64,000 nucleotides of DNA from CAVVDY01 sp963819645 (GTDB taxonomy: Bacteria > Acidobacteriota > Terriglobia > Terriglobales > Acidobacteriaceae). This document shows, in pieces, positions 58,841 to 64,000 of this stretch (the stretch's first letter is position 1; every line of letters starts with the position of its first letter). A model generated the notes under the pieces. The model did not search any database, had not been told where the DNA came from, and worked only from the letters and a program-made list of their open reading frames with translations. The translations under genes were made by a program, and so were the position numbers. The stretch lies in contig CAWFWZ010000016.1 of the NCBI GenBank assembly GCA_963819645.1, positions 124,001 through 188,000 on the forward strand. The letters are read 5' to 3'.

Positions 58841-59848
58841 CTATAGCGCGCCCACGGCGTTTGCGACGCTCTCGTTCTTCCCCGACTTGATGCTGCGGAA
58901 CGCCGCATCCAGAATTAGCTGGTTGCGCAGCCCATCTTCGCCCGTGATGAGGAACTCACGTTTCCCTTCAACGGCCGCGGCGAACGCGTCGAGCTGCAAA
59001 GTGTAGGCGTCGTCGTTGCTGACTTCCGTGCGTTCGAGGATTTCGAAGCCGCGGCGCAGTTCCAGCGTCACCGGCTGGTCAACCGTGAGCGCATTGACGG
59101 CGGAGAGTACTCCGTTCTCGCCAGCGACTTCGAGCAGCGTGTAATACGTCCCGCGGCCGGAGACCGCAACATCCGCCAGGGTTCCTCGCGAAAACCGCAG
59201 CACGCCCGATGCCGATGCTTCCAACACCGAGTGCGAATCGTATTGCGCCTGTATGGTCACGCTCTCTACTTCGTCAGCGAGGACGTAGCGCAAGGTATCG
59301 ATGCAGTGGATGCCGATATCGGCCAGCGGTCCTCCAGTCGCGAGTTTGGGATCTTGTACCCAGGTACGCGGGCTGCTCAGCATAGGTGCAACAAAAGTGG
59401 CTCGCGCCAGCAGCGGCTGGCCAATCGCATGCTCGCTCATGTTGCGACGAAACCACTGCACGCTGTGTTCGAAGCGCATGTTGTGCGCCACCCCGAGCAG
59501 CACTCCTACTTCTTGCGCCGCCCTCACCATGGTTGCCGCTTCGGCGCTGTTCATCGCCATCGGCTTCTCCACCAGCACGGGCTTGCGATGGCGTATGGCT
59601 TCCAGAACGTCGGACAAGTGCATTGCATCGGGGGAAGCCACGAACACTGCATCCACTTCAGGACAGGCGCAAAGCTCCGCCGTAGAAGTGAATGCGTATG
59701 GAATTCCGAACTGCCGCGCCGATTCCTGCGCGCGCTGAGGGTCGCGACGCGAGAGAGCAGTTACCCGGCAGAGCTGCGCCTTGGCAAATCCCGGCATCAA
59801 GCGCTTGACCGCGTGGTGCCCGAAGCCGACGATTCCGAAGCGGATCAT
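58841..59848 (-). CDS. Gfo/Idh/MocA-family oxidoreductase
   Basis: A 335-residue NAD(P)-dependent sugar or inositol dehydrogenase-like protein. The Rossmann N-domain is IRFGIVGFGHHAVKRLMPGF. The catalytic EKP motif is KPVLVEKPMAMNS, and GGPLADIGIHCIDTLRYVL carries the usual catalytic His pattern. Substrate unknown; no carbohydrate operon nearby except GH15 on the opposite strand. Confidence 0.9.
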   Translation of the reverse strand: MIRFGIVGFGHHAVKRLMPGFAKAQLCRVTALSRRDPQRAQESARQFGIPYAFTSTAELCACPEVDAVFVASPDAMHLSDVLEAIRHRKPVLVEKPMAMNSAEAATMVRAAQEVGVLLGVAHNMRFEHSVQWFRRNMSEHAIGQPLLARATFVAPMLSSPRTWVQDPKLATGGPLADIGIHCIDTLRYVLADEVESVTIQAQYDSHSVLEASASGVLRFSRGTLADVAVSGRGTYYTLLEVAGENGVLSAVNALTVDQPVTLELRRGFEILERTEVSNDDAYTLQLDAFAAAVEGKREFLITGEDGLRNQLILDAAFRSIKSGKNESVANAVGAL

Positions 59849-59980
59849 GCTGTCAATCGTGCCACCATCTCTCGATGCCGTGTAAAGAAATGTACTTCAA
59901 GGAAACCTTGGCCCCAATCGTACGTCTCTAATTTCAGGGGCAATCAAAGGCGAGTTGCTGCTGCCGCAAAGGGATCCTTA

Positions 59981-60181
59981 ATGCAGAAAACCGATGTCCG
60001 ATGGTTGTTCCTGGTATTGGCAGCAGTGGTGCTGTTCAGCATCTTCGGCTTGCCCTACTTCACACAGACGGGGCACACCGCCTGGGCGATTCTTGTGTAT
60101 GCATTTTTTGCCGTGATCTTCCTCTACGGCCGTTGCAACCACGTGCGAAAACACTCTACCCGAAGGCAGCAATTAAGATAG
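59981..60181 (+). CDS. Small membrane protein
   Basis: A 66-residue protein with two hydrophobic segments (WLFLVLAAVVLFSIFGLPYF and TAWAILVYAFFAVIFLYG) and a basic C-terminus. ATG 59981 follows AAAGGGAT at good spacing. A longer reading of this frame runs antisense through the oxidoreductase gene and is not credible. Function unknown. Confidence 0.6.
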   Translation: MQKTDVRWLFLVLAAVVLFSIFGLPYFTQTGHTAWAILVYAFFAVIFLYGRCNHVRKHSTRRQQLR

Positions 60182-60312
60182 AACTCTGGACACCTGCAGA
60201 GCAGGAGTGGGGCAGTTTGACTGTGGATGCGTGCCTTTCGCGCGTCGCCCACCCCAGAACGCGCAAAAGAAGCGCATTCCGGGGACCCCGGTTCGGCGCG
60301 AATCGGCACGCC

Positions 60313-60353
60313 CAGATCCCTCGCTTCGCGACCGAGGCTTGCTCGGGATGACA
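60313..60353 (-). repeat. Single reverse repeat copy
   Basis: GATCCCTCGCTTCGCGACC...GCTCGGGATGACAA, a lone reverse-orientation member of the main repeat. It lies between the small membrane protein and the alpha/beta hydrolase gene. Confidence 0.75.
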
Positions 60354-60388
60354 ATCAAACTGGCCCACTATCTGCGGAGAGAACCACA

Positions 60389-61048
60389 TTGCCAGCCATC
60401 CATACAGCGATTCAATCGCTGTTGCTCGAAGGGCCTGCCGGAAGGCTTGAGGCGCTGCTGAACGCCGGCGCCGCTGATGCAACTCATTCCGCCGTGGTGT
60501 GCCACCCTCACCCGCTCTATGGCGGAACCATGCACAACAAAGTCGTGTTCCACGCCATGAAGGCCCTGCACGCATTCGGCTTTCCCGTGCTGCGCTTCAA
60601 CTTCCGCGGCACGGGGCTGAGCCAGGGAACGCACGACGAGGGACAGGGTGAGCAGGACGACGTTCGCACTGCCCTGGCATGGCTGAAGAGCAGCTTCGGA
60701 TTGCCCGTGATTTTTGCCGGCTTCTCGTTTGGCGCGGCAGTAGGGACGCGGGTCGCCTGTTCGGATCCCGACGTGCGTGCCATCATCTCGCTAGGCACGC
60801 CGGTCGCGGCCGAAGGACGGACGTACAACTTCGATTTCCTCAAAGCTTGCCATAAACCCAAGCTGTTCCTCAGTGGCGATCATGACGAGTTCGGACCGCA
60901 TGAAGAGCTGGAGCGCATTGTCGCCAACGCCGCTGAGCCGAAGGAACTGGTCTTCCTCCCCGGCGACCACTATTTTGCCGGGCATGTGGACGAGATGCGG
61001 CTGACCATTGAGAGCTGGCTGGGAGAGCTGTTGGCGCAGCCTGACTGA
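60389..61048 (+). CDS. Alpha/beta hydrolase (dienelactone-hydrolase-like/YpfH-type)
   Basis: A 219-residue cytoplasmic hydrolase. TTG 60389 was chosen because GGAGAG precedes it; upstream codons run into repeat DNA. Features: VVCHPHPLYGGTMHNKVVF (oxyanion region), LRFNFRGTGLSQG, nucleophile elbow GFSFGAAVG (Ser), Asp in LFLSGDHDEFGP, and His in LPGDHYFAGH. It fits the family of short-chain esterases with the HPHP motif. Substrate unknown. Confidence 0.85.
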   Translation: MPAIHTAIQSLLLEGPAGRLEALLNAGAADATHSAVVCHPHPLYGGTMHNKVVFHAMKALHAFGFPVLRFNFRGTGLSQGTHDEGQGEQDDVRTALAWLKSSFGLPVIFAGFSFGAAVGTRVACSDPDVRAIISLGTPVAAEGRTYNFDFLKACHKPKLFLSGDHDEFGPHEELERIVANAAEPKELVFLPGDHYFAGHVDEMRLTIESWLGELLAQPD

Positions 61049-61171
61049 CACGCGTTGCGTCTGCCCTTCGGTTCAGAATAGAATCGCAAACGATTCGAAG
61101 CTGCCGTCTGTAGTACCCAGGTTCTCCGATAAAAGGCGAACCGGGACACCAGCAACAACGTCCGAGGGCGC

Positions 61172-61681
61172 GTGAAACAGATCGTCGCGATTTATCCGGG
61201 CTCGTTCGATCCGGTAACGAACGGACACCTCGACCTGATAGAACGAGGCAGTAAGCTGTTCAACAAGCTGATCGTCGCTATCACGCGCAATCCAGAAAAA
61301 GACAGCTCGCTGTTCAACCTCGAAGAGCGCAAGGAAATGCTAACCGCGATGACCCAGGAGTGGAGTAACGTTACGGTCGAGTCCTTCGAGGGACTCCTCG
61401 TGAATTACGTAATCGCCCGGAACGCCAACGTGGTGCTGCGCGGGATTCGTGCGGTGAGCGACTATGAGTTTGAGCTGCAGATGGCGCTGATGAACCGCAA
61501 GATCGATCAACGGGTCGAGACCATCTTCATGTTGCCGGCGGAAAAATATTCCTACTTGAGCTCACGTATCGTGCGTGAGATCGCCCAGCTGGGAGGGCCG
61601 CTGACCGGCTTTGTGCCCGAGCTGGTGGAGCGGAAGCTGCGCGAGAAAGTGAAAGCGAACGGGACAAAGAACGAGGCCTGA
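61172..61681 (+). CDS. coaD: Phosphopantetheine adenylyltransferase
   Basis: A 169-residue enzyme for the fourth step of CoA synthesis (4'-phosphopantetheine to dephospho-CoA). The nucleotidyltransferase motif is YPGSFDPVTNGHLDLIERG, then VVLRGIRAVSDYEFELQMALMNR and the second motif YSYLSSRIVREIAQLGG. GTG 61172 is the start. It is intact and followed 72 bases later by the aminotransferase gene. Confidence 0.97.
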   Translation: MKQIVAIYPGSFDPVTNGHLDLIERGSKLFNKLIVAITRNPEKDSSLFNLEERKEMLTAMTQEWSNVTVESFEGLLVNYVIARNANVVLRGIRAVSDYEFELQMALMNRKIDQRVETIFMLPAEKYSYLSSRIVREIAQLGGPLTGFVPELVERKLREKVKANGTKNEA

Positions 61682-61753
61682 GTGGCCAGGAATTTTTGAT
61701 CGCGATGGCGCTGCACAACAGCGCGACAAACTGACTTCAGCAAAGGACCTCGG

Positions 61754-62956
61754 ATGACCGCAACAGTTACGCAGCTCTCCTCGCCCCTCACCAATCGCAT
61801 TCAGCGCATCGAAGTTTCGGCCACCATGGCGGTTTCCGCCGAAGCCGAGAAGCTGCGCGCCACCGGCGCCGACCTGGTGGACCTCGGCGCGGGCGAGCCG
61901 TATTTCAATACGCCGCAGAACATCAAAGACGCTGCCATCGCGGCCATCAACGGCAACTTCACCAAGTACACCGCCGTAGGCGGCATTGCTGAACTGCGCG
62001 ATGCCATCGTGAAACGGCACGCGACGGACTTTGCTTCCGACTACAAGCGCGAGGAGTGTACCGCGTCGGTCGGCGGCAAGCATGCGCTGTTCAACGCCAT
62101 CCAGGTGCTGGTCGACCACGGCGACGAGGTCATCCTGCCGGTGCCGTACTGGGTGTCGTTCAAAGACATCATTCGCTACGCAGGCGGCGAGCCGGTGTTG
62201 ATCCCGACCGATGAGGCGCACGACTTTCAACTCACCGCCGACATGGTCGAGCGCGCGATCACGCCACGCACCAAGATGATCATCCTCAACTCGCCGAACA
62301 ATCCGTCGGGTTCGGTGATGAAACCTGAGGACATGACGTCGGTTCTTCGTCTGGCGCACGAGCGCGGGATCTACGTTGTCTCCGACGAGTGCTACGTCTA
62401 CTTGAACTTCACGGGACGGCTGTTCTCGGCGGGCTCGGTGACCGATGTCAAAGAGCGGCTGCTGATTATCGGCTCGCTGTCGAAGACCTACGCCATGACC
62501 GGCTGGCGCCTGGGATACGCACTGGGACCGGCTCCGGTGATTGCCGCCATGCAGAAGCTGCAAAGCCAGAGCACGTCGAATCCTACGTCCATTGTGCAGA
62601 AAGCAGCGGTGGCAGCGCTGACTGGCCCGCAAGACTGCCTGCAGGAGATGCGCACCGAATACATCAAGCTGCGCGACAAGGTGGTCGCCGGACTGAGAGC
62701 GATTCCGGGGCTGACCTGCGCGGCGCCCAACGGCGCGTTCTATGCCTATCCGAACGTCAGCCACTACTTCGGACGCAGCGGCATGAACTCCGGATCCGAC
62801 GCTGCTCGCAAGCTGTTGCATGAGGCGCATGTTGTGGTCGTGCCAGGCGAGGCCTTCGGAACGCAGGAGCATGTGCGCATGTCGTACGCCGTTGCCGAGC
62901 AGCAACTGGATCGCGGCCTGGAACGCATGCGCGACTTCTTTGCCGGGCTTAGGTAG
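61754..62956 (+). CDS. Class I aspartate/aromatic aminotransferase
   Basis: A 400-residue PLP enzyme of fold type I. PLP Lys is in GSLSKTYAMTGWRLGYALGP. NSPNNPSGSV, VVSDECYVYL and RMSYAVAEQQLDRGLERM match subgroup Ib aspartate aminotransferases (AspB-like). Substrate specificity among Asp, aromatic or prephenate transamination cannot be fixed from sequence alone. Confidence 0.93.
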   Translation: MTATVTQLSSPLTNRIQRIEVSATMAVSAEAEKLRATGADLVDLGAGEPYFNTPQNIKDAAIAAINGNFTKYTAVGGIAELRDAIVKRHATDFASDYKREECTASVGGKHALFNAIQVLVDHGDEVILPVPYWVSFKDIIRYAGGEPVLIPTDEAHDFQLTADMVERAITPRTKMIILNSPNNPSGSVMKPEDMTSVLRLAHERGIYVVSDECYVYLNFTGRLFSAGSVTDVKERLLIIGSLSKTYAMTGWRLGYALGPAPVIAAMQKLQSQSTSNPTSIVQKAAVAALTGPQDCLQEMRTEYIKLRDKVVAGLRAIPGLTCAAPNGAFYAYPNVSHYFGRSGMNSGSDAARKLLHEAHVVVVPGEAFGTQEHVRMSYAVAEQQLDRGLERMRDFFAGLR

Positions 62957-63001
62957 TGCTGGTCTTCTTCAGGCCAGCGTTATGCGTCGAGGTTTTGAAG
63001 G

Positions 63002-63021
63002 GGCACAGCTTTAGCTGTGCC
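63002..63021. repeat. Short palindrome after the aminotransferase gene
   Basis: GGCACAGCT-TT-AGCTGTGCC is perfect with nine-base arms. It belongs to the second repeat family and lies 46 bases after the stop at 62956. Confidence 0.75.
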
Positions 63022-63040
63022 GACCGTAACCAATTTCAAT

Positions 63041-63076
63041 TGTCATCCCGAGCGAAGTCGAGGGATCTGCAGTTCG
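63041..63076 (+). repeat. Single forward repeat copy
   Basis: TGTCATCCCGAGCGAAGTCG followed by AGGGATCTGCAG, a complete forward member of the main repeat without a facing partner. It lies between the aminotransferase gene and manA. Confidence 0.85.
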
Positions 63077-63198
63077 CCCGCAGCGCCGACCCCTGATCGC
63101 TTCGCGAACACAGCGCGCACGACGAAGCCCCCCAGAACGGCACATCTTCCCCGGCAACACTCCCCTTCCGACCACTCTCTAAGTACACTGATCTATCG

Positions 63199-64000
63199 AT
63201 GCCAGAACTCTATCCACTACTCCTGATTCCCAACTTCGACGAACGGCCGTGGGGTGTGCGCGATTTGCGTCCCGTGTACACCAAGGTCGTCAAAGAGCCG
63301 ATCGGCGAGAGCTGGCTCACCTGGGAGAAGAACGTTGTCGCCAATGGACCACTCAACGGCCGAACGTTGGGCGACGTCGCGCAACAATATCGACGCGAGT
63401 TGGTGGGAACCGTCGCGCCTTACGAGGACCGCTTCCCTTTGCTGGTGAAGTTTCTCTTCACGGCCGACAAGCTCTCCGTACAGGTGCATCCCGATGACGA
63501 GGCAGCGCGCCGCGTCGGGGAGCCCTTCGGCAAGACCGAATGCTGGTACGTGCTCGACGCCCAGCCCGGAGCACAGGTCGCACTGGGTCTTAAGCCGGGC
63601 GTTTCGCTGGAAGAATTCAAACGGGCAATCAGCGGCGTGCAGGCGGAACAGTTGTTGAACTGGATAGACGTTCGGCGCGGGCGACATGCTCTACGTGGCC
63701 GCTGGCACGGTCCACACGATCGGCGGTGGCCTGGTCTTGCTCGAGACGCAGCAGGCTTCAGACGTAACCTATCGGTTGTACGACTATGGCCGCCCGCGCG
63801 AATTGCACATCGAAGAAGGCATGGCGGCCATCAAGCTGAACAGCGATGCCGGAAAGGTGCTGCAGGACGGTTCACGCTTTCTGGTGCGCTCGCCGTTCTT
63901 CCAGGTCGAGCGACTTCGATTGCAGAGCGAGCTTTCAGGCGATGTGACGCCCGACTCGCCGCATATCATCGTCGCGGTGGACGGTGCTGGCGTGCTGGAG
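63199..64000 (+). CDS. manA: Mannose-6-phosphate isomerase, type I (partial, one frameshift)
   Basis: The gene begins at ATG 63199 and runs off the window. Type I PMI motifs: RPWGVRDL, LVKFLFTADKLSVQVHPDDE (metal Gln and His), KTECWYVLDA (metal Glu), and GAGDMLYVAAGTVHTIGGGLVLLETQQASDVTYRLYDYGR. One extra T near 63672 (GACGTTCGG to GACGTCGG) separates the last motif from the rest. It links fructose-6-P and mannose-6-P for glycoconjugate supply. Confidence 0.92.
   Translation, partial: MPELYPLLLIPNFDERPWGVRDLRPVYTKVVKEPIGESWLTWEKNVVANGPLNGRTLGDVAQQYRRELVGTVAPYEDRFPLLVKFLFTADKLSVQVHPDDEAARRVGEPFGKTECWYVLDAQPGAQVALGLKPGVSLEEFKRAISGVQAEQLLNWIDVRRGRHALRGRWHGPHDRRWPGLARDAAGFRRNLSVVRLWPPARIAHRRRHGGHQAEQRCRKGAAGRFTLSGALAVLPGRATSIAERAFRRCDARLAAYHRRGGRCWRAG

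Noticed and set aside
59231..59980. Long plus-strand frame leading into the small membrane protein at 59981
   Set aside because: It is antisense to the Gfo/Idh/MocA gene. Only the last 66 codons follow a ribosome binding site and look like a membrane protein.

Overview
The window is 64 kb of GC-rich bacterial chromosome. The organism is most likely a soil Acidobacteriota of the Terriglobales/Koribacter type. That is inference from Ser/Thr kinases fused to TPR or ATPase regions, a short HTH protein of a style common in that phylum (WKEIANYLGKGVRTVQRWE), an M2 peptidase, and dozens of interspersed TGTCATCCCGAG...CTGCAG repeats. No rRNA, tRNA, CRISPR or prophage was recognised.

Layout. 0-8.5 kb: methyltransferase tail, VapBC-type toxin-antitoxin pair, miaB operon with a bifunctional-nuclease gene, ABM monooxygenase divergent from a LysR regulator, pyruvoyl arginine decarboxylase, orphan nuoI. 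8.5-17 kb: metallo-beta-lactamase-fold and OsmC proteins, a kinase-ATPase-TPR gene broken by many frameshifts, three universal-stress domains. 17-22 kb: TetR-controlled drug-efflux type operon (TetR, HlyD, ABC ATPase, ABC permease) with a perfect palindromic operator. 22-34 kb: cupin, M2 peptidase, YbaY-META lipoprotein, PIN-TRAM protein, Yip1, DyP peroxidase, secreted beta-propeller and secreted repeat protein. 34-42 kb: scpB, scpA, tonB, galT-like and HAD genes, lytic transglycosylase, LPG-synthase-like membrane protein. 42-50 kb: HAD hydrolase, response regulator, HTH protein, then a CheB-CheB-CheR/PAS cluster and an ECF sigma factor. 50-64 kb: an intact GIY-YIG nuclease gene inside repeat arrays, trpS with an M50 protease, TauE, kinase-TPR, GH15, Gfo/Idh/MocA oxidoreductase, alpha/beta hydrolase, coaD, aminotransferase and the start of manA.

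Two features dominate. First, about 40 copies of one repeat occur. They usually face each other, forward copies on the left and reverse copies on the right. The centre of one such block (50277-51264) is an intact single-domain GIY-YIG nuclease gene. The centres of three other blocks hold decayed or internally deleted versions of the same leader-gene-tail unit. This looks like a small nuclease-bearing mobile element whose ends are the repeat, with non-autonomous derivatives: a counterpart of REP/RAYT systems. It is the best candidate here for an undescribed system.

Second, 17 genes carry frameshifts. Where the site could be pinned down, the cause is nearly always one extra base, with no other decay around it. 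These are more likely residual insertion errors in the assembly than true pseudogenes. Coordinates for these genes span the whole restored gene.
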